A stretch of 64,000 nt of DNA from Dryocosmus kuriphilus (lineage: Eukaryota > Arthropoda > Insecta > Hymenoptera > Cynipidae): the NCBI GenBank assembly GCA_038277395.1, contig CM076191.1, positions 28,282,583 to 28,346,582 on the forward strand, given 5' to 3'. Shown here piece after piece: positions 32,677-45,200 of this stretch. Numbering within the stretch: the stretch's first letter is position 1; each line of letters starts with the position of its first letter. The translations under genes were made by a program, and so were the position numbers. The notes under the pieces were generated by a model that was not told the origin of the DNA, made no database searches, and was given only the letters and a program-made list of their open reading frames with translations.

Positions 32677-35624
32677 TTACTTTTCCTTCTTCGCGTCAAC
32701 TTGTGTCTGTGGCTGCGTTTGCGTCTCCTCAGTTTTCTTGTTAGGGTGATCTTCATACCTTTAACGAAAATTTTTTTAAAACGATAGATCATTATATTTT
32801 ACATTAATTTAGATAAGGCCGACACTTGAAAGGGCTACTGAAAAGTATTATACTTACGAAAACAGAGCTTTAATGTCGCCCTTGACAAGCGCAAGTAGAA
32901 GTGGAGTTCCAAGACACATAGGTACTAAATAGAGAAGTGCTGGTTGCGCATGATTAAATAAATGCATGATCAGCATCGTCAACAGCAGTCCCATAAAATA
33001 TGCGAAGAAGGTGGTGTAAAAGTAAGTATTCGATTTTCTACTTAAACTACGGTCGAACCTAAGTAACAAGGCGATGAAAATTCCAGGTACGACGATGTCT
33101 CCTAAACCTAACATTGCATAATTACTGCCACCGAGTCCCTTCTCGAGTAAATCCTGGGGGAAAACTAGCTTGATTGGTGCCTCGAACGATTTTGCAACCG
33201 TCACCATTACGTTAGTTCCAAAAACCCAGAAAATATCGTAGATAAAGAGACCACAGAGCAGAATGCACCCTGTGACAACGTTGTTCAAGTGCAAAAGTTC
33301 AACTCCATTAATCGCGAATGCGATTCCAAAGAGATTGTTTGCAATCCAGTGCTGGAAAAAACAAGTATCGTCAGTTTTTTTTTATTGTTTGTTTTCAAAA
33401 AGCGATATAAAATATTTACATTAAATTGTAATAAATGGTAGTTTACCTTTTTGAAAATATACCAAGCTCCAACTACAGAGCAGCAAAGAAGGCAGACAAT
33501 GTCGTGAAGATTGAACTTGTAATTGATAACGTCTTCGTCATCTTCAGTAAAATGTATCTGGTACCGAGTTTTTGGTATCGCAGCAGGTACTAAGGATGAG
33601 ATCAATGGACTGAAAAGTAATAAAAAATTGATTTTAAATTTATTAATTTAAGTTATTCATTAAATATATGGATTTGTGAAAATAAATTAAATATTGACCT
33701 TGCAAGATGACTCAAGGCCAAAATACCAATGAAGAAGAAGTAACCGGTAAGTAACAAATTAATATACTCTTTCGAGAAGATCTGAAAATAATGTAGCGAA
33801 GTAATTATGTAATAATATTGTTGAAGGGATTTATTGACAATTAATAAACTTAAACTCTTACCTGGAAAAATACGTAGAGCCCAAATAAAGCTACACTCGA
33901 AATAAGTGGGAACATCGCTGCTTCCTTGTGTGACATAGTCTCCGGTTTTTCTCCGCTAGCTTCAAAATGTTTCTGAAATAAGTCACAAAATGATGTACAT
34001 AAAACATTATTTATTTGTATAGATTAAATAAAAATCGCATATCGTATTTGAATTAGTATATTATTAAAAAAGCACCAAAGAATAATTTAAATTGTTTATT
34101 TCGGAACAATATTCGTAATTAAATGTACGGAATTTACAGATTTGCTGCACTCAAATTCAAAAATCGAATCATAATTAAATTATGCAGTGATTGAAAAACT
34201 CGACATTCATAAAACAAGTTTTATATTTAAAAGATAGAGACTAGAAATTTGCATCCATAATCGGTCAGCAAACTAGTTTACAAAAACAAAAAGTTAATCC
34301 TTCTAACTGTAAGTATTCATACAAATTATGTTAAATACGAACGACAATAAAAATTATACAGTACGAGTGTTGTTTTTAAATTATAATTTTTATCGATAAA
34401 ACTTTTAATTTTTAGAAAATTACGATGCTTTCAAATAAAAACAAAGCTTCCTTATCATACTGACATCAAAATCTCCCAGCAAATACTTTTTATCTACTTA
34501 AATCATTATCTCAAGGTCACTTGAGGAATTATTAAAACTGAAAAAACACGGACACGTTATACATACTTCGAATTTTTAGAAATTGGAATTACTGATTAAA
34601 ATTGCAGATCTGTAGAAAGATGACACGGATTTGTAACATTATTTCAAGAATTTTATTAGCTGCGCAATTATTTTCAATAAATATATGAAATACGTTATTG
34701 TACGAACATGTTTCATATATTTGTCAATGTTGAAACGTCGAGGAAAAACCCACACAGCAAAATACCGAATTTTTATTTAAAGAAAAATGATTGTTACAAA
34801 TATATCTGTCAGTATTCATTAGTAATGAAAAAGTAAACAATAGTTTAAAAAGAAATTTCAGAATTACTGCCTATATAAGTGGTCTATACAATTATGGAAA
34901 TATCTAAATAATTAGATTTGAAATTGTTTAATATAACTAATAAAAAATATTTTTCAGATTGTAACTTTTCACGAAAAGTAAAATAAGATATCGCAATAAA
35001 TAAATACGTCAGTTCCCTCTCATAACGTGTCACTTAAAAAATTTGTCACACGTGGCAACAAATAAGAAAATTTTCCAAAATGAATTCATTCTTCAAAACG
35101 GACTTACAAAATTCAAATAAATCCACCTTATAAACTTAATTCTAATTATTATCAAGAACTTTTCTATGGTCTTAAATATGCATCAAAAATAAAAACTTTG
35201 AAAATCTGTCACATAACAATTTTATTTACAAAATTCTTTAAATTCCAACGTAACAATATAAATTCAAAATTCTTCAATAAGATCGATATTATTTTTAAAA
35301 TACATAACAAATTAAATGTAATATTATTTCATTATTCTGAAAATTTAAGAGGAAAAGGTAAGTTAATGGGATATTTAAACAAGCGCGTAAAGTACACGTA
35401 AGAGATTGATTACAATAGGAAACTGAGTAACTAACCTGCTGCTCCTTATGGTGCCTAACAGACCGAAAACTACCAAAAAATATTGGTAAAACTGCCATGA
35501 TAATGAGACTCCCATAGGCGATGGCCATTCCTTCAGGTGTTGCAGGGATTTTAGCTGTAATATTAGCATTTTTCGTTAAATTGTCGGCACTTTGAGCAAT
35601 AATATTGTTCACCGTATCTGCCAT
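32677..35624 (-). CDS. HM13: Signal peptide peptidase (minor histocompatibility antigen H13)
   Basis: An intramembrane aspartyl protease of the ER that cleaves signal peptide remnants. Six exons on the minus strand: 35436-35624, 33862-33972, 33699-33781, 33447-33609, 32858-33351 and 32677-32758; phases agree and total 373 residues, close to human SPP (377). Catalytic motifs are FIYDIFWVFG (Asp about residue 221) and MLGLGDIVVPG (Asp about 267); the QPALLYLVP motif (PAL about 319-321) is intact. The N-terminus has two N-glycosylation sequons (NLT, NIT), and the tail ends DAKKEK, a KKxx-type ER retrieval signal. Multiple hydrophobic helices fit the nine-TM fold. Convergent with PSMB2 and divergent from the transporter gene. 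Confidence 0.97.
33973..35435 (-). other. Intron 1 of signal peptide peptidase
   Basis: A 1463-bp AT-rich intron; short ORFs in it are spurious. No embedded gene seen. Confidence 0.6.
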
Positions 35625-36407
35625 CTTGGAACTCTGTCAAACTCTGTGCAATTCTGCGCACTGAACCCACTGAAGTCTGAAGTCTGAACAGCCGAAGTAT
35701 GGCCGAAGTGCTGCCGAACAGAAAGCGAAGGCTGAACATTTTCACACATTATCCAGTGCAGCCATACGTATTTCAAAAGAAAATGTTTCTTGCTTTCAGT
35801 GTAGCCAATTGTTGGCATTTGTCAATATTCCCAGACCTTAGCAATTCCCCTAGGAGGACCTTCATCGACTTTTGTTACGGGTCTGTCAACTATCGTAAAT
35901 AAATAATTTTGACATTTTCTGTACCGTAAGTTGATTAATTATAATTATTTTGTAAGAGTCTAGTATGGATTAGTTGGAATGTTATGGTGCTAGTGAAATT
36001 AATTCATGTGGACGCTTGAATTATCGAAATAATTCTGGAGAAGCCAGACTTAAAAAAACATGGCTCTTTTTTTTATTTTTATTTGCGTTTTTCAAGTATT
36101 TGAGGGTGGATTTAAAGTCTATTGTTTATTTTTATTGAAACTTTATAATAGTTGGGATCTTTTAGAAACATGTATTGCTCATTATGTCAATTTAAAATAT
36201 TATGTTCTCCATATTATAATTAAAAATGATACTGTGTAACATGAATCCAGTTATAGTCCAAGTATACTAAATGACTAAATAATAAAACCATTTTTTGATG
36301 TTTTTTCTGTTTTAGTTAAAAGACATAACTGTTGTGCACTATTTATGACATTTATGAGATAATTTATTTATTCATTAAATTGTTTATATTATTTCTGTTC
36401 CTTATAG
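35625..36407. promoter_or_regulatory. Divergent promoter region
   Basis: Between signal peptide peptidase (-) and the sugar transporter (+). The part next to 35625 is GC-richer (to about 35740) with direct repeats of TGAAGTCTGAA-like words. A TATAG acceptor at 36403-36407 precedes the first coding exon of the transporter, so an upstream non-coding exon probably lies here. Confidence 0.45.
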
Positions 36408-36415
36408 ATATCAAT

Positions 36416-38573
36416 ATGCGGTTGTTTGGTCGGCGATCCAGTACCGACCAAACCAGAAGACCTATCACAAAACTACAGTATGAGGGACGAAACTGGACAA
36501 AGATGTCTGACGAAGAAGTGATAGCCGTATTGAAAGAAGATTATCAATGTCTTCCAACAAAAAAATTGAAGAAACCAATTCCCAAGGAAACGAGAAATCT
36601 GACTCCACTAACACTAGGAAACCAAAATATTTTGATTCCTCTAATAGCAGGATTATCAGGCGTTGCTTTTGGATATGATATGGGAATTGGGAAGCCCTTA
36701 ACACCTTTGATGAAACACGATTTCAGTCTGAATTGTCATCAGGAAAATACAATCCTCACAGTATGGTTCGTGGGTGCACTTTTCGGTGGCTTATTCGGAG
36801 GTGAGTTTAGAGTAATGACATCAATACTGACCGAATATATCATGGAACTACATGCAACAAGATACAACATTGAAAATATTCTATAATTTTTATTTCAGGA
36901 TTTTCAATCGACACTTTCGGTCGACGGTTCACGATGATCTTATCCCTAATATTCCTAACCTTCGGTTCGATGTTATCCGCCTTGGCTAACCACTACATTT
37001 TATTTCTTGCTGCCAGAATAATTTGCGGATATTCCGGAACCATATCTGCAATGTCCCACTGTATTTACATGGCCGAAGTTTCCGACAAAAGAAAGAGAGG
37101 ATCAAACATAACTCTACATCAAATTGGCACAGCTACAGGTCTTCTTCTCGCCATAATCATCGCAGCATCGAAAGGCACAGAGTGTCAATGGAGATTTATC
37201 ATTGGACTTACATCCGTTCCCGCATTAATAGCATGCATAATGACGATAATTTTTCTTCAGAGGTCGCCCTCATTTCTTCTTCTCAAGAAACTGTCACATA
37301 TGCCTAAACATGTCAGTCAATTATCAGCATCCATAACTGCCTGGTGTTACATTCTCAAGATGTTTGTCATCATGACCTTTATGTTGGTTCTGAGACAGGG
37401 AACTGGAAGACAACAAGTTTTGACTTATGCTCCGAGGCTGTTTGCTCTAATGGGAATGTGTGCAGGTAAAAACTATACTTAAATGATTTTCAGACCTTGA
37501 AAAAATTCCAGGGGTTTGTGAAAACTTCTTCTTGGGTTTGCAGATGATGCAGAGGTCGCAGCTTCAATAGCTCTTGGAATTATCAAGGTCTTCAGCACTC
37601 TTCTGGCTTTGGTTGTTATCGAAAGGTGCGGACAACGTACTGCTTTGATAACTTCAGCGACTATATGTATGACTACAATTTCACTCTTGTCTCTTTTGGC
37701 AACGATGGATAGAGGAGACGATGCTCTGAGCTTCATTCGTGAACCCTGCAAAAGTATTGTGACTGCTACGAATGTCACTGAAACTATTAATAATACGAAT
37801 GTTCCGATTGGATCACTCCTCCACCTTTTCCATTATTGCCGACTCCTTTGGCGATTACTGCTCCTGATGCGATACCCTGGACACAAGTGAAAACAACCTG
37901 CGAGGTAATATCAAGTATCACAGGTATTTTTACACTTAAAATTCTACAATCGAAACCCGGAATTATCTACATTCTACACCTTGAAATAACGTTATAAATA
38001 AAAATATTTTTAGTCTCAAATTACATCAGATGGATTGACCGGTGGTCTGCAAATTCTTGCTGTAATAACTTTGTTCGTCTACGAATCGGCCTACGCTCTA
38101 GGAATTGGTCCAGTTCCTCTTTTAATTCTCTGTGAAGTTTTTCCAGCGACTATCCGAGGAAGATCGATTGGCTTTTTTGTAATTGTCCTTTGGATTTCTC
38201 ACGTACTCGTTTCCGAATCGATTTTCAAAGTAACAAGTAAGTATCTCTATTGATTCTTCTCAAAAAAAGTCTTAAGATTTGTTTCTGTATTCTTATAATT
38301 CTCATTTTTCTCATTTTTTTTTTAGAAATGCTGACACTAGCTGGTGCCTATTTATTTTACAGTTTCGCATGTCTCATCACGATCATCTACGTCTTTTTGT
38401 TTATCCCTGAAACGAAGAGAAAGTCACTAAATCAGATTGCTCACGAATTATACAGAGTTTCTCTGAAAAACAGAATTTGCGAAAATTTAAGAAGCTTGCC
38501 ACTGGTTTGCCATATTGAGTGGATTATGAAATATGGAGATAATACTACTAATGAACAGAGCACACCGATCTGA
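36416..38573 (+). CDS. SLC2A12: GLUT12-like facilitative sugar transporter, one frameshift
   Basis: A major facilitator sugar transporter of the plasma membrane, class III GLUT10/12-like. Exons: 36416-36800, 36899-37465, 37544-37904, 38014-38236 and 38326-38573. Motifs in order: FGYDMGIGKPLTPL (TM1), IDTFGRR (loop 2-3), YMAEVSDKRKRGS, RQGTGRQQVLTYAP (TM7), ERCGQRTAL, GPVPLLILCEVFPATIRGRS (TM10) and FIPETKRKSL. The large loop 9 carries sequons (NVTETINNTN), a class III trait. Length about 594 residues, close to human GLUT12 (617). A single-base frameshift lies between 37791 and 37806: the upstream frame dies at 37890, while the downstream frame (WITPPPFPLLPTPLAITAPD) joins exon 4 in phase. The CDS totals 1784 bases, one short of a multiple of three. 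Confidence 0.85.
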
Positions 38574-39968
38574 GAAAGAAAGTTAGTTATTAGAAATATA
38601 AAAACGAAAGGGTATTTATCGCAGACACGTGGAGAGATGATCTGATTGTCTGCGAATGCGAATTTTACACTATGGTATAGACACGTAGTGTTTTTTACGT
38701 TTCTTCTAAATAACTAGACGATTGACTGAATATCTAATTCAAAATTTTTTAGTTTTCATAAAGAAAGAAACTTTGAAAGTATTACTTTATTCGAGGGTGA
38801 AGCCTTAGCAGGAAAGTGCAAGCATATGATTGTAATTTATACAAAATGGTTACAACCTCGCCAGTACGTAAACGTATTTTACGTAATTTATATAATTGTA
38901 GAAGATATTTCAAGAACTGCTTTTCTCTTTCAATTAATTCTCGAGATTTTCTGTCAAATTTTAAATTGAGATATTTTTCTATATGGATTTTTTAAATGGA
39001 GGATTTTTCTTATTTCGAACTTACTGTTGCCTTGAAAAAGTAATAACTTTAATAAGTGCTTTGAAGAGTTTAGTTCAGTACTAGTAAGTTCACCTTTTTA
39101 TATTCATTTTCACGTATTTAAGATTTGTGACTATAAAGCCTGTGATATTTTCTTTTTCTTTAAATAATAAAAATCGGTGAATCTAGTTTATTTTTCAGAT
39201 TTCTCAATATTTTAACTCTAAATTCTCCGACTAATCAGTTTTTAAACTTTATTTATAATTATTTTTAGATATATTATTAGAATACAAATAGAGTAGTTTT
39301 TCTTACTCTAATGAAGATTTTCTCGAAGCTTCACTTCAGAAATAAGTTTTTAATTCCAAATGGAAAAATGATTTTACGAGGGATGCTATTTTTCTTATTG
39401 TCTATTATTTAAAATTTTATTACTACATGAAATGAGTGGGAATTATTATTCAAAAGTTCGCAGTAAAATTTAATAATAGAATAAAAATTAGAATCATACT
39501 AATCATTGCACTTTTGAAATACAAGAATATAAGATATTTGAAATATTTTTAGGCCAATTAGTTTCCAGTATTCCTGTAAGATTAAAAATCACTTTTACTC
39601 TTTTGTATATATTTTTCATGTTATACATTCACAAGCGAGCAGTAGATTGTTGGTCTATTGAAACGAATTAATTTGCATTTTTCATTACATAATTGTTTAC
39701 ATACGGAGGACTTTTTTAATGGAAACAAAGAAGAAACGATACGACATGTAGTATCGACACTTCGTTGCTTACGTAGTTTTTGTGTATATAAAATCATACA
39801 ATGAACATTTAGAGAATATTTATAATTGAATTAGTAAAATAAAGTAAAAAACAAAAAACTGTTATTTTCCATGATCCTGATTAGCCTACGTTATTTTTGA
39901 ATTATAGTACCAACTATTTAAAATGATTGTTTGAAAGATATGCTTCAAAAATGTTTCAGAATGGCGCC
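38574..39968. other. 3' UTR of transporter and spacer
   Basis: AT-rich. An AATAAA lies near 39838. No other gene. Confidence 0.5.
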
Positions 39969-40442
39969 CCGGTAAGAAGCTTCTATTAAATTGAATTAAA
40001 ATGCTTACAAATATCGTCGAACTCAAAAAGTTTTGAATACCTAAACAATCCCGTTTTTACCGATTTTCGCCTGATGTGGAATTGTTTGTCATTGCATTGA
40101 ATGCACTTTTAGTTAAACCGAATTGTTCTGGATTCAAAGGTTGAAAATTAACACTTCATGGAGGGAATTAAATTAACTACAGCATTGAAGGTCGTATCGT
40201 GACATTAAAAACGATTAATTTGACTTCGATTTCTATCATTTTCAAAAGAATTATAATGTGATCACTTTTCGACAAAATCGTTTTAGAATTAAACGTGATT
40301 GAAGGAAGTCGCAATGTTTTCACGACGATAAAAGGAATTGAAACATATTTCAAAAACGGGATTGTTTAGGTATTCAAAACGTTTTAAATTCGACGATATT
40401 TGTATGCATTTTAATTTAGTTTAATTCAAAGTTTCTTACCGG
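39969..40442. repeat. MITE-like inverted-repeat element
   Basis: Ends CCGGTAAGAA (39969) and TTCTTACCGG (40442) extend into inverted arms of about 85 bp including ACAAATATCGTCGAA and TGAATACCTAAACAATCCCG. No coding sequence. Target duplication not clear. Confidence 0.85.
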
Positions 40443-42227
40443 AGGGGTAGTTGCATATTTTTAAATATTTAGTTTTGCTTGTGAAATTAAAAAGACACTA
40501 AAAAATAAAGAAATAATGTTAAATAAGTTTTACTTTTTTTTTAATGTTTAAAAATTATACTTTTTGAATTTTTTGCGGAAAAATTTTAACAACAAAAATA
40601 TTCCTGTTCAAAATTAAAACTTGAATTTTCGCCGTCTGTGAGATACGTTAGAAATTAAAACCTGAATTTTCGCCGTCTGTGAGATACTTCGTTAGTCAAT
40701 GGAGCCACTGCGTAAGATTTTCCTGATTGAAGGATTGGGTGGCACGGTTTTGCCGTACGTGACGTTTCAAGGTCACAGAGTCGTTTAAATGGGAGTTTCG
40801 ATACTTTTTAAATATATTTTTTATCTCAGAAATGAAGTACGGAAATTTTTTTTAACATGTACTATAATTTTTAGAATTTTATACATTACTTAATAAATAT
40901 ATTTTCTAAGTCATAAAACTACATCTTTAAAACATTTTAAAATTATTATATTTTTTTAGGGATTCAAAATAATTTAAATATATATATATAATGAATAAAG
41001 AATAATTGAAATTACAATTTTTAAACCAACTTAAAGAACGATTTTATTAATCTCGAAGAATTCTATAATAAGTAGATTAATACGTATAACAAACAGAAAA
41101 TTCTTTTTAATAAGAACTTAGTTGCAATTTACCATCGATTTATTTTTATTGTTTTATACAAAAAAGCAGTGTTGCTTGAGAAACTTGCATTTTTCTCTAG
41201 AAGACAAATGACATACACAGACGTAGGTGGAAGGATTTAAAACTGTTCTGCAATAAAAAATTGTATAAAAAAATTAAAAAGAAAAAAATAAGAACATAAA
41301 ATTGAACGGAAAATTCTACTTTCTGATTCTACGGAAATTTCTCGAGAAACAGAAAGTAGAATTCAAGACGATTGAAGAAGAAATGTAAAGAAACGAAAAA
41401 AAGAAAGAGTAAATAGTATACGAGTATCGCATTTTTAGAGGTAGTATACAAAATTTATGTAAAAGTTATAAACTATGTACACGCACAAAGCTGTGAACGT
41501 ATTTTATAAAACGTAAATGATCTTGTCACATTCTTAAAATAATACTGTAGTACTTAATCAGTTTCTATTACCTTTATGGTTGATACAATTGTATTTTAAA
41601 ATTTCGCAACATCTTCATCTAAATATAACCAAAAAATTTTGTATTTATATGTATGTTCAAGAACATAAAACTAGGAATTAATTGAACTCACTCGAGGGGT
41701 TAATCACTAGCAATTTTAACTTATATCCGAATTCGGAAAAATTCAAAGAGTCCCTGAATTTTAAAAGATGGAATTGAAACGAATTTTAAAAAATTCATTC
41801 ATTTTTTAAATTAAAAGTAAATAATAAAAAATATTTCAAAAGAATTAAAAAAATTCAAGAGAATCAGAAATAGATGTAACCTGAAATCAGTAGTGGTTAA
41901 AAAATCTCGAATTCACTTTAAAATAACAAATTTTTTTTAGTATTATTTAAGTCCTCAAGTTTAAAATAAAAATTTTCAAATTTAAAATTAAATGCATTTA
42001 AAATTTTTAATCAAGTGACAGTCTTGAATTGTCATCCGAATTGGATTGATATCATAGGTAAGACTTTCATTTTGCAGATGCAACCTATCATATAAGGCAC
42101 TTAAATCTATCTACAAAGTTAAAAAAAAATACTCTATAAGAGACTTAAATGTACATAATATCATGAGATCATTACGTTTTATACAACATAGATAATACCA
42201 AAATCTTACAAGCATCCTCGCTCTAAA
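40443..42227. other. AT-rich spacer and XK-related 3' UTR
   Basis: A 44-bp tandem duplication (GAATTTTCGCCGTCTGTGAG in both units) lies at about 40615-40690. A palindrome-like pair around AGAAAGTAGAATTC / GAAAATTCTACTTTCTG lies at 41310-41365. No exon found. Confidence 0.5.
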
Positions 42228-45200
42228 TTAAAGAGCCTTAGGAATAATCTCAGTACTTGGACTAAAAACTTTTTTCTTGCTCCAACTCTGGAACTTCGGT
42301 GGGGACAATACTTGCTTCAAAATACTCCTCCTCTCTTTCAGATTACAACTAACATCCTCAATCTGATCCCTTTTTTCTGCAAAACTCTTCCTAGTCATCA
42401 TCGGCAAATTTTCCTTTTCACAAGCAACCACCGAATCATCAATTCCCTGGCTGTTAAAACTCCTCAAGATTCTTTTATTCGAGTTCAAAATCGACTGATC
42501 TGAAATTTGCTTCGATTTTACTTCGAATTTTTCCCTTAACAAGGAAAACTTTCTCCTCGGACGGCAAATGGATTTTCTTCGTTTTTCATTTGACAAGGAA
42601 GAACTAGATCTCGGACTACTAAACTTATAAGATAGATTTTCAACCGACATTGAATAAGGTATTGGCACGATAGGTTTCAACGGAATATCACATAAAATAC
42701 TTTCGCTCGAAAATGTTTCCATTTGAGGTTGAATATCTACAACGACATCTTTTTCTCTAAGAGGCATATTTTCTTTAAGTACTTCGCGAAATGAATTATC
42801 CAACTCTTTGTAAAAATCGTTTTATAGTTCTCAGCCTGCAAAGCTTTCATATCAACATAAACATTATTCTCATCCATGTGGATATCATCTTTTGTATACT
42901 TCTCAGCTTTCGTCCGCGGTTCAAGTACCGGAGAATCGGACAAAATGGCACTGATTAAAGGAGTCTTTCTTATAGAGACTCTGGAGCAAACATTCGAAAT
43001 ATCACTGATACCCAGAGAATTGTTCTCCCTAATAAACAAATTCCAAGGATTCTCTGAACGATCAGTACTAAACTCATTCCCTGAAAGTGGACCCTGGAAC
43101 TGATAATTCTTCATCAAGAGAGGGTGACTCAGATCTTCATACTGCTTCTCAGTTCGGTGATAAACATGTCTAGGAGAATTCTCAGCAGCATACTTTCTGA
43201 TTTCATCAATGGTAGCCACGAGCGAACTCGCAGCAGTTTTTCGTTTAATATTTTCATTAAGAAAGATACCTTCTGAACTACTTGTAAAATCTTCATGCTC
43301 TTCCAAAATTGTATCCAAAGCTAACATGCCACCTCTATCGTCAATGACAATCGGCTTAGCGGAAAATAAACTGGAATCTTCAATTACTTCAAACTTCGGA
43401 GAATCATCTTCATTAAAAATATTTGACTCCCAGTCTCCCAAATCGTAAGCTAGAGTATCGAGGTAGTCATCCTGTCTTGAATTCTTCGGAAGTCTTTTTG
43501 AAGGTGTGCTTGAGTAAGTTCCGTCAGAGAAATCGGAACTGAGAGTAGTTCCTGTGGCTGTGCTTGTTAAAGTGTCTCTTCTTCTATCCCTAACAATGCT
43601 ATCATCGTGGATATAAGTTTCAATATCTGTGTAACCTTTCCAACTTCGAATGCACCAAGGCGGACGAGCAACTCCCAACGGACAGAGATTTTCGTAATCG
43701 TGAATGGAAGTAATTTGACTCATCTGAGAATTACTCTCCGAAGCTTTTTCACTATCGGTTGCTTCACTCACATCCGAAATCACTGGAGTGTCCATTCTTC
43801 TCCTGCCTTTTATATTTTCAGGGACTATGTTGCTATCACTGGAAGCTTCTACGGGAAGTGGAACGACCTTGAAACCTTTGAGTTTGTATTTCTCCTCTGA
43901 GGAAGAGAGAGAAAATCTTTTTTCGACGTAGTTATCAACATCGGTGACGAGTTCGAGACCAAGTTGAGTCAGGGAGCAAATTCCTCTTCTTTTCTGAAGA
44001 GAAATATTAGTGGAATCTAGAGAATCGTCACCTTCAATCGCTGAACAAATGTCTCTGTACATCTGATGCACGTTTTCGTTGTTGTATCTCTCTGGAGACA
44101 TTTTTCCTGCAGCTTCTTGCTGGGTTTTCGCATCTACTTTCTTGGCCTCGAAAAATTCGTCGACTTTAGCTTCGTATTTTTTGAGCGAATTGGGAGACTC
44201 TACTTTGATGGATTCGATTATTATTTGAGGAATTTCTTCGGGATCGTCGGATTGGACGAAACTGGAGTTGATGATTCCGCGTTCCACTGATTCGGCATTT
44301 TGTTCTATGTTTGTTAGGAGGGATTTCTTATCTGCTGTGACTTCCTCAGAAAGGACATTTGTGGCAGAAATATCGGGAGATTGAGGCACAGAAACTAGGG
44401 ATTCGTTTTTTTTTGCTCTTGATTATTCCAGATGGTGACTTCGTCGTAAGCACGAAATCAGTCTCAAGGTTTCGTAAGAGTTGCAAACTCTCGATAAATA
44501 CTGTATTGTAGTTGAACTTACGATAGTAGAGGAACATACTCGCTAATCCGAGAAGTGTTCCCCCAAGTATTAAAATGTAAGAGATCACGAAAATATTTGT
44601 GCTTAGGGTTTCTTGAATGTAGAGGGTATAAACGGTTAAAAATGTAACGTTTTGAATCATGATTAGGACGTAGTAGGTGCAGATTCGATACCAGAGATAG
44701 TCGTTGTTTAGAAGGAAGATATCGAAGGAGTAGATGAGTCCTAGGATGTGGTTGTAGAAATAATTCTCCCATTTTTTTTTTAACAAGGGTGTTTTGAAGT
44801 GTTATGCACAGGGTCATAATTAGACTCTGGATACCTGAAAATAATGGTGTTTATTGTTAAAATAAAATGGAGGGATTTTAAAACTTGCAATAAATAATAA
44901 AATAGTGTAGTTGACAATTTTTTTGAAGAAAAATTACCTAGGAAGACGAAAAGCCAGCTTTGTAAGCATAATGCAGCAAGAACTAAGGCTGTAATTCTCG
45001 AGGCCAGCAAAGAACCCCGCCAGCAGAGTTGAATTATTAACGCTGACCATTTAGATTTTTGATGATCCCAATGAATGTTGAGTTTGAATTTTATGTATCC
45101 AGATATGGCCCATGTTAGAGAAAAAAGTGATGTTGCAGCTGACGCACCTGGAATTCATTTTTGAATCATTATTCGCACTTTTATTTTAATTTAAGAAACA

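Noticed and set aside
44346..44414. Intron proposed to explain the second XK-related frame change
   Set aside because: No canonical donor lies upstream within the coding block; a one-base change in the A9 run is simpler and keeps total codon length exact.
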